Of a stretch of 64,000 nucleotides of DNA, positions 36,291-47,977 are shown in pieces. A program made the position numbers and the translations under genes. The stretch covers positions 43,672,774 to 43,736,773 of the forward strand of contig JAPTYO010000001.1 of the NCBI GenBank assembly GCA_036873135.1, written 5' to 3'. Each line of letters starts with the position of its first letter. The stretch's first letter is position 1. The notes under the pieces were generated by a model. That model was not told where the DNA came from. It searched no databases and saw only the letters and a list, made by a program, of their open reading frames with translations. This DNA comes from Clarkia xantiana subsp. parviflora (taxonomy: Eukaryota > Streptophyta > Magnoliopsida > Myrtales > Onagraceae).

Positions 36291-37296
36291 ATTTAATTAT
36301 CTTAGGTAACCACATATTAACGGGTTACCAGTTACGGCGCTACGTCACTATATGCTAACAGCTCCCACATGCTGGAATGGGAGGGTGCCTGTTAATGTAT
36401 TGTAATCCAAGAGCATCAACATTTCAGTCTTCAGTTATTGTCTCTGTCTCCGAATAGTTCATACGAGGTTTGCCGTGCGACCGGCAGATACAACGGGCAT
36501 CGTGCTACTCATCTGTTAGGAGTATTGTAGCGCCCGCAAAACGTTGATTCCCTGTCGTAAATCAATCCTATCAAAAATAAAATATGTACCGCACTGTATC
36601 TTTGACAACTGATAATTCTCCAATTGCCCAGTTTTCCACATAGGAATACTTCTCCAGGCATCCGTACAAGTGTTCACAACCTTCGACTAATATCCGGTTG
36701 GTGGCCACCTAGTGAACACAAGAATTGGTGCATTATAGGTGAACATGACCACATCTCCATTGCTTGTACCCTTACCAACTGTAGTAAGTGTTAAATTACC
36801 AAACTTTTTCTGATTTTCAGTTCACTTGCAGTTATGAGTTATGTAAAAGAAACAGATGGAGCTGTCTCTCATTCGTTTAACACGTTTGAGAATAATAATG
36901 CAGTCGTAAGTATACACACACACAGGTTTCGCTAGCAGGTGGGTTAGGGTTAATTCTATATGCAACAGCCACAACAAACGCAGGTGGATGGAAGGAATTC
37001 TAGTAGTGTTTCCGAGAAAGCCGATTTGTAAGTCATATTGTTCGATGATGACATAAAATTCTAGGTACGAAGTGTGAATGAAATTAGAGCTGACCTGGTG
37101 CGAGTGAAGATTTGTCAGATGTATAGTAAACATGCTATGCTGCTCAACAGATGAGTCCACTCCTAAGACCACCCCGCGGAAATAAAAAAATATTTAAAAA
37201 AAAACATATTACACCAAAAGCAAATTTCGATCAAACATGTAAAAATAAACTATTTAACTAAATATAATAATTATATATATCCCCTCATTATAAATT
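36291..37296. other. Unassigned sequence left of the CYP716A pseudogene
   Basis: Moderately GC-rich stretches (36340-36780) with short frames only; no family recognised. No upstream CYP exon is present here. A fragment of a MITE-like sequence (37195-37240, ACACCAAAAGCAAATTTCG) precedes the next element. Confidence 0.4.
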
Positions 37297-37818
37297 GGGT
37301 TAACAGGTCTTTTGGTCTATGATGTTTGACAACTTTTGGGTTTTGGTCAATGATTTTTTTACCTAGATTTGGTACCATATGTTTGCAGATTTTTTCTAGT
37401 TTTGGTCTAACCGTTACATTCCGTCCATTTTTTGACATGTTCAAGTCACGTGATCCACTCTAAATTTTAAATTTAATCCCTCTAATACTTTCTTAACCTT
37501 TTTTTTTGTTCAATTTAGTCCACATGTTTCAAAATTGACCTCAATTGGACAATAGGTCCAATTGAATTTTTGAAACTTTGGGACTAAATTGAACCAAAAA
37601 AAGGTTAGGAAAGTATTAGAGGGACTAAATTGAACAAAATTGAAAGTTTAGGGTGGATCACGTGATGTGTACATGTCAAAAAATGGACGGAATGTAACGG
37701 TTAGACCAAAACTAGAAAAAATCTGCAAACATATGGTACCAAAACTAGGTAAAAAAAAACATCATTGACCAAAACTCAAAAGTTGTCAAACATCATAGAC
37801 CAAAAGACATGTTAACGC
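37297..37818. mobile_element. MULE-type MITE abutting the CYP716A pseudogene
   Basis: 522 bp from GGGTTAACAGGTCTTTTGG to CCAAAAGACATGTTAACGC, with perfect 9-bp TSD TTATAAATT at 37288-37296 and 37819-37827. Arms are long inverted repeats with TCACGTGA at about 37446 and 37660. Same family as 18698-19220. Confidence 0.94.
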
Positions 37819-38522
37819 TTATAAATTTCCTGATACATGCAGATTGTTCATCAGCGTGGAGGATCCGGTCCACGTGGCGAAGTTCTCGGATCCGTTCGAT
37901 GTGCTGACGACCGGGATGTACTCGATCCCGATCGATCTGCCCGGAATGCCACTGAATAAGGCGAAGCACGCGGCGAATTTTATCAGGAAGGAGTTGACGG
38001 TAATTATTAAGCAGCGGAAGATCGATCATGCGGAAGGGAAGGCGTCAGCTACTCAAGATATACTGTCTCATATGCTGTTGGCTACTAGTGAGAACGGAAA
38101 GCATATGAATGAGCTGGAGATTGCTGATAAGATCCTGGGTTTGCTCATCGGCGGCCATGATACGGCCAGCGCCACCTGCACCTTCATCGTCAAGTATCTT
38201 GCCGAGCTTCCTCATATCTATCAAGCCGTCTATGAAGGTGATAATAATCTTTTTATGACTGAGTGTTTATTATTTGGTCACCTGAATAAATTGGTAATAA
38301 CTAGCTTACTTTTAACATTTTATATATAAATACTCGAATTTCACATATTTATAAAATTATTATCTCCACGGAATGAGTCATCATGTAATTTAAAAAAAAA
38401 TGATAAATTGCTAGCTCTCTAGCCATTTTTTTTTATTGCATGCTTAATATACGGATGACTTCGCCTAATAAATAAAGACAAAAATATTGACGGTGTGCTA
38501 GTAAACCGTACACCTAGATTAA

Positions 38523-38875
38523 TAGGTTAAGAATCTAGAATAGTCTCAACTATATAAGTCTTGTTGCTAATAGGTTCTCAAACTTAAAATTTAATATACG
38601 GTATCCTAACTATTTGATCGGTTGATTTAGTTTTCAATTTCTTCTAAAATTGATGAAACAAAAACATGTTTTTAAGTATCAAATAAGTATAAACCATGAG
38701 TAACAAATCTGATAATTTAAAAAAGTGAACGACAATATATGTTTTTGTTGCTTGGAACGACAATTTTGAAACCAAAATCAGGCGTAAAAAATAATATAAG
38801 TCAACTAATTTAATAGTTAAGATACTTAATATCAATATCTTAAATCTATAATAATGATTAGCAACATGACTTATT
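38523..38875. mobile_element. MITE remnant in pseudogene intron 1
   Basis: Starts AGGTTAAGAATCTAGAATAG and shares its interior (GTTGCT, ATCAAATAAG, TTTAATAGTT) with the copies at 39829 and 59495. The right end is decayed. Confidence 0.6.
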
Positions 38876-39828
38876 AATTAATCGATAGCTTAATTAGCTA
38901 ACAAAATTAAATGTTCAAAGAGAAATTAGAACTAACAATTTATTCAAATGCGTGAACTGCCAGTAATTGGATAATTATGAAGCTGAATCAAAATCGATCT
39001 TTAAATAAATACGAAAGTGATTATTTATATTTGTTAACAATGAATGAATGGATTATTATTACATATATATAGAGCAAATGGAGATAAAGAAATCAAAAGC
39101 TCGGGAGAGTTGCTCAACTGGGATGACCTGCAAAAGATGAAATATTCATGGAACGTTGCATGCGAAGTCTTAAGGCTTGCACCTCCTGTCCAAGGAGCTT
39201 TCAGAGAAGCCATTAACGAGTTCATCTTCAATATGGATTCCGCATTCCCAAGGGCTGGAAGGTCAGACATTTATTAGTTTTAAGAGTTAATATATAACCA
39301 AATTGATATCTAAACTTTGACTAATTTATAAATAGCTGACTACTTGAACTATCAATTTTAGATCGAGCATATTGGGTATATTTGTTTGAAATTTTCTTAA
39401 ATTGAACAGAAACTGAATATATTTTCGTTATGTATGGTCTTTTCGTGTATATCTAATATAGACTTATATATAAATTGAAAGAATTGTGTAAGGAAAAACC
39501 TTCTATTGGATGCTCAAGTGAAATTCATTGTTCGAATTGGGCGGAAGTCCAGTTGAACATCCAATTGAATGTATTTTGTTACAATATTTTCAGTTTATGT
39601 TTAAATTCACATCTTGGATACACAGACTTTATGTGGCGAAAACATGCTCATTTTCTATCCAATTTGACGGGAATTAAATTAAAAACAAATGTAGCAATTT
39701 GCTCTTAAATCGAAAAAATATCAAGTACCAATTTTAAAAAATTAAAGTTCAGCTAACGATTTGTAAATTAGTCAAAAATTTGTGTAGCGACTTGGTTATT
39801 AACCATAGTTTTAATTAAGGGTTAAGAA

Positions 39829-40191
39829 CCTAAAAAACAGTTTGCAATGTTGCTAACTGATGCCCCATATATAATTAAAATGTTGATATTTGGTGTCCTA
39901 ACTATTTAATTTATTGCTTTCCACTTCTTGACTAATTTTGGCGATAAAATTGACATTTTAAACAACAAAAAGCATATTTTTCACGTCTTCGAAATATCAT
40001 ATTTTTTTCTCATGGTTTAGGTCGATTTGATATTGAAAAAAAGTATATATTTTTTCTCTTTAATTTGAAAATAAAAAGTGGAAATCAAACAATCTGATAG
40101 TTGGAACATTTAATATCAATATTTTAAATTAATATAAGATGCCGATTAGCATCATAATCTATATTTGAGACTATTTTAGGTTATTAACCTC
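39829..40191. mobile_element. MULE-type MITE in pseudogene intron 2
   Basis: GGGTTAAGAACCTAAAAAAC at the left; TTTTAGGTTATTAACCT at the right. Flanks TTTAATTAA (39820-39828) and TTTAATTAG (40192-40200) match in eight of nine. Same family as 59495-59877. Confidence 0.78.
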
Positions 40192-40564
40192 TTTAATTAG
40201 GTTAGATACCAAGTATTAACTAATATGCTTGTTAGTATATACGTAATTATTATGTGGTTAACAGTTATATTGGAGCGCGCATTCTACCCACCGCACTGCA
40301 ACATACTTTCCAGATCCAGAAACGTTCGATCCTTCGAGATTCGACGGCAATGGGCCGGTGCCATACACATTCGTGCCGTTCGGGGGAGGACCGAGAATGT
40401 GCCCCGGGAAAGAGTATGCGAGGCTGGAGGTGCTGGTGTTCATGCATCAGTTGGTCACCAGATATCGCTGGGAGAAAATTATACCCGAGGAGAAGATCAT
40501 CGTCAATCCCATGCCTGTTCCTGCAAACGGACTCCCAGTCCGCCTTTTCCCTCACAAACCCTAA

Positions 40565-41346
40565 ACCATACCCTAAATGAAACCCTAAACCCTAAATCAA
40601 ACCCTAAGTCAAACCCTTGCTAGCTTTATATATATACCATGTCAAAAGTTTCTTCACTGTCTGTCTATTTCCATATTTTCTTCATCTTTGATTTTATTTT
40701 TTTTACATTACACTTGTCTGATATTGTGTAGGCTTTACTTAATATTAATATTAAGGCCACTATATATATTCTTGAACAATTTAGAGACAGGTTTTCATTT
40801 TGCACTACTACAAATATAAAAATAATGAAAAATATTAGATTCAATTTACGGATTTGAGCGATAACACACGCAATCCTGCAATTTTTACTCCAATACTACC
40901 AATTAGTAATTAATTAATTAAAGGTTCATCCTGTTGTAAATTAAAGAAAAGTGGAGATTAAGTCATTATCTCTTAATCAAAGTTTCTGCTTCAAATAATC
41001 GATCTTTATGTTGCATGAAAATTTACTTTAGTAAAAAAATATCATAATAGTTCCTAACACACATTTTGTATGAAAATTTATTTTAAATTAATACTAAATA
41101 ACATACATTTTACTAACGATTACGGATTAATTTCATATTGCGCGAATAGAGCTCAAAATTTTGTAAATGAGTTTTTATAGAACCTGAAAACTGAATCCTG
41201 AAACTCATTTGTATTGGGGTACGGATTCGAACCCAAAATTAAATTATAAATTCGAATTGAAATCAGAAATCAGCAGTATTGTGCAACAGCCAGTATAGTG
41301 CTACTCTATCACCATCAAATAATGTGCGACTCTATCTCGATATATA

Positions 41347-41381
<35 letters not shown>

Positions 41382-41384
41382 AGT
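40565..41384. other. Spacer after the CYP716A pseudogene
   Basis: 40556-40617 has degenerate AAACCCTAA units directly after the stop. The rest is AT-rich, with a (TA)n run at about 41340-41380. No gene. Confidence 0.5.
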
Positions 41385-41567
41385 ATGTTAGAAATGTGAA
41401 AAAAAAAATTGTAAAAATTTCATAAAAAACACGTTTAGGTTCACATGACAATGCATAACAAGTAACAACATTCTCTTTCCACTTTATGAATAATCGTTAC
41501 TTGATATTTGTTACTTGTCAATTTTTTATGGACACTAAAAATTTCACACATTAAAGATTTGTTTTAT
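41385..41567. mobile_element. Decayed copy of the 180-bp MITE
   Basis: GTTAGAAATGTGAAAAAAA ... AACATTCTCTTTCCACTTTATGAA ... ATTTCACACATTAAAGATTT follows the copy at 21423 in the same orientation. Ends and TSD are lost. Confidence 0.75.
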
Positions 41568-41964
41568 ATATAGTATTGTTTTTATACAAATAATAATATA
41601 ATAATATAAATGATGTAGAAATCTAGTTTACACACCGATTTGTTCGGTGTCTAGTGGATAGTGACTGAGTCAACATAAATGTTCTAACTTGGCTGGCTAT
41701 CTATCGATCACATATTTATTTATTAATATTATTTAAAAATAAAGTTTCCTAGAAAATGCGAAAATAAAATATTTATATGCTAAAATAATATCCGCAAACA
41801 AAACGCGCAGGTTTGTAAACTCATATAATAATATTAATAATAATGTAATAATAAATGAATATAAATAAACAAATAAGAAAGGGCCAGATGGACATAAATA
41901 GCCCGCCATGTTAGAACACAGATCCATCATTGACTCAGCGACTACACTGAGTACACTCTTTATA

Positions 41965-42145
41965 GGATAAATCTTTAAAGTGTGAAATTTTTTGTGAAAA
42001 ATCCATAGAAAGTTGTCAAGTAACACATGTCAAGTGATGATTGTTCATAAAATGAAAAGAGAATGTTGTTATGCATTGCCATGTGGATTTAGAAGTGCTT
42101 TCTATGGATTTTTCACAGTTTTTTTCACAGGCTCTAGCATCACCC
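41965..42145. mobile_element. 180-bp MITE (9-bp TSD), inverted orientation
   Basis: 181 bp from GGATAAATCTTTAAAGTG to CTCTAGCATCACCC, with perfect 9-bp TSD CTCTTTATA at 41956-41964 and 42146-42154. Reverse orientation to the copy at 21423-21602. Confidence 0.94.
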
Positions 42146-42154
42146 CTCTTTATA

Positions 42155-44964
42155 TTATTATTATTATTATGAAAACAATACTACACAAATATATGTGTTG
42201 AGACTTGAGAGTGAGACACTTGAGATAGAGCAGCACTATTGACTATTTCAAGTGTATCTTACTATCTTTACCGCATGTGTTTATTTGTCAGTATGTTTTT
42301 TTTATATGCAGCTTAGTTTTAGTATACATACAAATTTTTGAAAATTGGTTAGACGAACTGTATATAACTATATATATATATATGTATATGAATATTAAAT
42401 GTTACATGCAAGATATTTTTTTAAAAATTACATATTTTTCCTTATCAACTTTATCTTTGATCTTTATATCTATTGATCTTTTGGCCAAAAAAAAAAAACT
42501 ATTGATCTTAATTTTCTATTGCATATCATCATCTTTACGGTCTTGATGTTGATATTCAACATGAACATCGATTTATTTTATTTTTTAAACAAAACCCAGA
42601 ATAAAAATTATTGTTTCAATTCAAACATAAATCAATTTTTATATTCGAATATGAACCCCGAAACTGAGTTGCAGAATTAAATTCAGATCATAACAAAATA
42701 ATTATAGATAAAATTGTATATTCTTTAAGTAAATTATATTAATTATATAAATATAATTTTTCGTATAAAACAATTGTCAATAACTATTATAATATATTTT
42801 TTGAAATAAAATTCTGTATTATATATATAAATCAATGCATCTCAAACATTGAGAAATTATTACATAGACTCAGTCTGCCACGTAGGATATAGACTCGGCC
42901 AATAAAAAAGTGACAACTCATTAATGGTATGTTTGAAGTAAAATTATATTGTAGAGAATAAAAATTAGTTTATTAATTATTCTCTCTCTAAACATTAATT
43001 ACTAAAAGATTTGTTATATTAATGTATATTAAAATATTTTGATTAAGATATTTAAAATCAATTTCTATCATATTCTATCCACCTCGGTTACACTCATTAT
43101 TATGAATATGGATAAAATCAATGTTTAAAATATATTATGTATAATATGTTTTTTCTTAAAAAATAATTATAAATAAAAATATTTTTTTGATTTACAAATA
43201 TAATACAAGGGTGACTAGTTTTGTGATTTTTTCTAAAAACCTATTGAATGTTGTGAGCCCTAGAGGGCAAGTGTCAATTGTTTTATAAGGTTCACCGCGC
43301 CCAATAGATTTTTAGAAAAAAAAAAAAAGTCATAAAACTAGTAGCAATTGTGCTATTTCGTATATGAAAAAATTATTTTTATTTATTATAATATGTAATA
43401 TTTATTATTAGATTTATTAATAATACATAAACATAATTATTGTGGCAATTAATATTTTTTTGTTATTAATAGTAATTAATGTTTAGAAAGAGGAATTAAT
43501 ATACCCATTTTATTTTATACATTATTATTTTACTTCTATAATACAATTAATGTATTGTTATTTTTTATTGACCGAGTTCATATCCCACATAGCGGACTCG
43601 ATTTAACCAATAATTGTTTATTACGAATTGAATAAGCCGTAAATGACCCCCGTACTAGACCGCCAGCCAGAGTGGACTATGAAGACAAATATCTCTATTC
43701 TCTAGTCAATCATGTCATTGTCATGTGATCGTGGCTAAATAAAGAACATTTAATGTGCAGTGATGGGATATACAGTCTGGAATCTTCAATTAGACTTAGT
43801 TTTTTTTTTTTTTTATAGCATATAGGTATGTAATATTTAATTTATGCAGTTTATTACCAGTTACCACCATCATTATCCTAATATTAATTATGAGAGATCA
43901 ACATGAGGTATCATGAGTCTTCATTTCTCATAAATGATTTTAATCAAATTATTAAAGAATGTGAACTTGCAAAATTGAAATTAATTAATTGTATAAATGT
44001 TAACACTCTTAATTACTGGATTACTATTGTCGGTACTTATTCATTTAAGTTGCGACAAATGTGGAAATAATATATTTTTTGTTTCCTGTGGAGTGGTCTT
44101 AGAGGGCCTTCATCAGAAGAGCAGAACTTATAGCATACTTGCTCCACACCTAGACTAATATCACTCGCACCGGGTCAGCTAAGGTTGTTAATTGTGAGCA
44201 CTTTGGAATGCATTACTACAATTTCAATTTTTATTCCGGCCAACTAATTAATGCAAGGCTAACTAGACACTAGTCGCCAATTAACTTTTTCCCACTTAGA
44301 ATACCAACATATATATATTGGTGGGTTTCATTTTTTATATTAATTTTGAAAGTAGTATTCCGAAACACGATTTTTTTTCCACGACGGCCGTAATTGTCAT
44401 ACTTTGCGTGCATCTACCTGCTCGGTGCTCGTATTAATAATGAAATATAATCCGTTCACATTTATAAAAATAAACAATATATGAACACGTTAATTTTTAG
44501 TAATCTATTTATATTATTATTTGATCATCAGTTTCAGCCAACTTAGAATATATATATACTAATAATTGATTCACGTAATAAACTGCATAAATTAAAGACG
44601 AGTCAGTAATTTGTTTAAGACCATACATCATTTAATAATTAGCTGTGTATTAGTTCATCACGGGCTAGTCACATGATATGATCCGAACGAATTAGATGGA
44701 TCTGCTAATAGAGCTAACAATTTGTACACATATTAAAACTTAAAAAAAAAAAAGAAAAAAATTAGAAAACACTCCGAGTTTTGTTTGTTCGTTCGTCTCC
44801 CCAACTAGTACAATTTTTATTATTTTTTTCCAAAATATTGAGTGAAGCCTACAATATCAGACGACAAAAGGAATAAACTGAAAAATCAAAGAAGAAGAAA
44901 TTGAAGTACGGGACAGTAAAGAAAAGCTTTGCATGTATACATGCATATACATAAAGTTTAGGGT
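42155..44964. other. AT-rich spacer between the CYP716A copies
   Basis: No gene. A foldback at 43214-43342 has arms CTAGTTTTGTGATTTTTTCT and the inverted AGTCATAAAACTAG. Poly-T runs at 42487 (complement) and 43800. The part before 44964 is the 3' UTR of the intact P450. Confidence 0.5.
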
Positions 44965-47566
44965 TTAGGGTTTGTGAGGGAAAAGGCGAACTGGGAGTCC
45001 GTTTGCAGGAACAGGCATGGGATTGACGATGATCTTCTCCTCGGGTATAATTTTCTCCCAGCGATACCTGGTGACCAACTGATGCATAAACACCAGCACC
45101 TCCAGCCTCGCATACTCTTTCCCGGGGCACATTCTCGGCCCTCCCCCGAACGGCACGAACGTGTATGGCGCCGGTCCTTTGCCGTCGAATCTCGAAGGGT
45201 CGAATTTATCTGGATCGGGGAAGTAAGTTGCACTGCGATGGGTAGAGTGTGCGCTCCAGTATAACTGTGTACGTTAAACACATAATTATATAATTAGTAA
45301 ATTAATCATCATTAATTGTGCTAAGCTAATTATATGATTAATTAATTAGGGTTAAGTACTACCTACCTTAAAAAAAAAAGGGTACAAAACTCCTGAGTGC
45401 GTGCCGGAAATATGTTTGTAATTTCATATTTAAATATTTTTCTATGTATCATTACGTGCTCTTCAAGTTATATATATTCCAGTAATTTTTAAGCCGAAAA
45501 TGATTGAAGCTACATAATTACCAATTTTTCCTTTTTTTTTTTTTTTGTAAAAGTACCGTTAGCTATTTGTTAGTTAGCCCGATTAATTAAATGACTGACC
45601 TTCCAGCCCTTGGGAATACGGAAGCCATTGAACATGAACTCGTTAATGGCCTCTCTGAAAGCTCCTTGCAGAGGAGATGCAAGCCTTAAAACTTCGCATG
45701 CAACGTTCCATGAATATTTCATCTTCTGCAGATCATCCCAGTTGAGCAACTCTCCTGGAGCTTTTGATTTCTTTATCTCCATTTGCTCTGTGTAATATAA
45801 TAATAATAATCCATTCATTATTATATTGCCCAAAAAATATCCATTCATTATTATCCATTAATTAATAAATATAAATAATCATCTGATCTTACAGCTAACA
45901 ACTTCGTAATTAATGAATGAATGATTGATTGAGTGATTATTTTAGTTACTAGTCATAGTCATGGTAATTGGCCAAAAAAACAAAAAAACATAGTCATTGT
46001 AATAATTGTTAACTCATAGCTTGCACGTCAGTATCTTAAAATTTGGCCAAAAAAAAAATCATCATATTAAACTTTTGGGATTTCACCCAAAAAAAAACTT
46101 TTGGCAAATAAATATTAAAAAATAAGGAATATATGTGTTTTATTTAAGAGTGTGATTAACATAAAATCGTTTGTAATTAATTAAATTGATTTTTCAGCCA
46201 TTTAATTGAACACATCAAAATCTATATAAGAAATATATATTTAGTTTTATTTATCTTAAAATCAGATGCATCCTCAATCATAATATACAACTTAGAAATC
46301 AACTTTGAATTATGATGTATGATTTCATTTTAGCTAAACCACTTATTTATTTGTACGTGTGGTATTGTGTGCCATTAAGAAGCTATTGTATAACAATTAC
46401 ATTACTCAAAATTAAATAAATAATAATAATAAATAAATATATTTTAAAATAATATACGTTAGCTAGTGACATAAATTTTAATAGTATATTTTAAATTTCG
46501 GAATTAATTAATGTGCAAAATAAAGTTTTGAAATTAAAATGTCTAAAGTTATTTTTTTATACTCTAAAACTGATTAATATTATTTAGATAGATTGTTGTT
46601 ATTATTACCTTCGTAGACGCCTTGGTATATATGGGGAAGCTCGGCAAGATACTTGACGATGAAGGTGCAGGTGGCGCTGGCCGTATCATGGCCGCCGATG
46701 AGGAGACCGAGGATCTTGTCGGCGATATCCAGCTCATTCATATGCTTCCCATCCTCGTCAGTAGCCAACAGCATGTAAGACAGTATATCTTGAGTAGGCG
46801 ACGCCTTCCCTTCCGCAAGATCGATCTTCCGCTGCTTAATAATCACCGTCAGCTCCTTCCTGATAAAATTCGCCGCGTGCTTCGCCTTGTTCAGCGGCGT
46901 TCCAGGCAGATCGATCGGAATCGAGAAAATCCCCGTCGCCAGCACGTCAAACGGATCTGCGAATTTCGCCACGTGGACGGGATCCTCCACGCTGATGAAC
47001 AATCTGCAGGCGAGCCAGAACGTGAAGTTCTTCGCCAGAGGGAGGACGAGCACCTCCGCCTTGTTGTCCCAGCCGTCGGCGAAGTGCCGCTGAGCGATAT
47101 GGTCCATGATTCCGATGTACCGCTGTAATGCCTCGGGTTTCATGAAATTTGGCAGCATCTTCCGCATCTTAATCGCCTCCTCCTGTGACGACGTCTGTAG
47201 AGACGATGGGAAGACCTTGTTGACGGAGTCTGGCCACCACGCCGTCACGAGCTTGTTCTCGTTTGAGAAGAGGAACTTGTTTCCGGCGGCGCCGCAGAAC
47301 ATCGCCGTCGGTTCTGCCAGGATCGAGGTTTTGAATAGCTCCGATGAGTATTTGCTGATTCGATCGAAGAAGAACTTCTCCGGATTACCTTTCCATCCGT
47401 CGGATAGGAACGCTAGGGTTTCTCCAATGAAGGGGAGCCCCACCGCGCCTGGCGGCAGGTTCGGGCCGCGATAGCGGGAGTGGTGCTTGTAGAAGGCGTA
47501 TAGGATCGTAACGGCGGCCAACGCTGCGAACGACAGTAGGACTGTCAAGAGCGACGGTGACTCCAT
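44965..47566 (-). CDS. CYP716A: CYP716A cytochrome P450 (probable triterpene C-28 oxidase)
   Basis: Exons 47566-46609, 45787-45600 and 45264-44965 give 1446 nt, 481 residues, the usual CYP716A length. The start MESPSLL is followed by a membrane anchor (about residues 5-25), then the Pro-rich hinge [10 protein letters not shown], the I-helix oxygen-binding motif GGHDTAS (about 290-302), ExxR as EVLR (about 350), FDPSRFDG and the heme loop [10 protein letters not shown] (Cys near 428). It ends PHKP. All are intact. An upstream in-frame ATG at 47629 is less likely because MESPSLL fits the family start. CYP716A enzymes sit on the ER and commonly oxidise beta-amyrin, alpha-amyrin or lupeol at C-28 to oleanolic, ursolic or betulinic acid; substrate here is inferred from family only. 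No oxidosqualene cyclase lies in the window. Confidence 0.93.
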
Positions 47567-47628
47567 TTTCGCTGTCGAGCAAGGAGGGAAATAAGGCCGT
47601 GTTTGGTGGGTATGATCGTGTGTGCCCA

Positions 47629-47636
47629 TTTTTATA
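47629..47636 (-). promoter_or_regulatory. TATA box of the CYP716A gene
   Basis: TATAAAAA on the minus strand, about 65 bases before the ATG at 47566. This suggests a short leader of roughly 35 bases and argues against the ATG at 47629 as start. Confidence 0.65.
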
Positions 47637-47776
47637 GTGTTTGAAGAAAGGGTATAGTTGTAATTTGGTGCAACTCCTCATTCAATAGGGAGAAAAGTCA
47701 AAGAAGGCTTGCTACTACTCAAAGTTATGGATGTCTGTCTAATTGACAATTTACCCTGAATAAACATACCCGTTCG

Positions 47777-47904
47777 GGCCAGTGCTTGCGCTGGTTGTTC
47801 ATAAATATGATATGCTCGCAAATGAACACGAAAGTCCGGATATTACGTAGAGGGATGGGCCTCGGGTCGCCACTACTAGCCCATTCCATTTTCTTTACCA
47901 AAAA
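47777..47904 (+). mobile_element. Short SINE-like retroposon with 15-bp TSD
   Basis: The 15-mer AAACATACCCGTTCG occurs at 47762-47776 and 47905-47919. Between them lie 128 bp starting GGCCAGTGCTTGCGCTGG and ending CTTTACC followed by As that run into the second TSD. A long TSD with an A-rich tail marks LINE-type retroposition. No clear pol III boxes were recognised. A diverged relative is at about 29735-29800. Confidence 0.75.
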
Positions 47905-47919
47905 AAACATACCCGTTCG

Positions 47920-47939
47920 TTGGGCTGCGTGGATTTAGC

Positions 47940-47977
<38 letters not shown>

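Larger units (their letters stand above)
37838..40564 (+). pseudogene. CYP716A: CYP716A cytochrome P450 pseudogene, 5'-truncated
   Basis: Homology to the intact copy starts at TGCAGATTGTTCATC (37838), so about the first 200 residues are gone. Remaining: rest of exon 1 to 38237 (I-helix [10 protein letters not shown]), exon 2 at 39073-39261 (ExxR as EVLR), exon 3 at 40265-40564 (heme loop [10 protein letters not shown], end PHKP). Exon 2 has lost one base after the codons for KKSK and gained two bases before the FRIPKGW part, so the frame is broken. Exon 3 is intact. Intron positions match the minus-strand copy. A MITE ends 20 bp upstream. After the stop come degenerate CCCTAAA units. It cannot give a working P450. 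Confidence 0.93.

Noticed and set aside
36092..36292. Minus frame in the foldback MITE
   Set aside because: It lies wholly in a TIR arm and is repeated in the other arm; no coding signal.
37844..38329. The left CYP716A copy as a functional short P450
   Set aside because: It lacks the N-terminal third and membrane anchor and has indels in exon 2.
46622..47128. Plus-strand frames opposite CYP716A exon 1
   Set aside because: They are shadows of the well-supported P450 exon; the translation is Arg-rich with no family.
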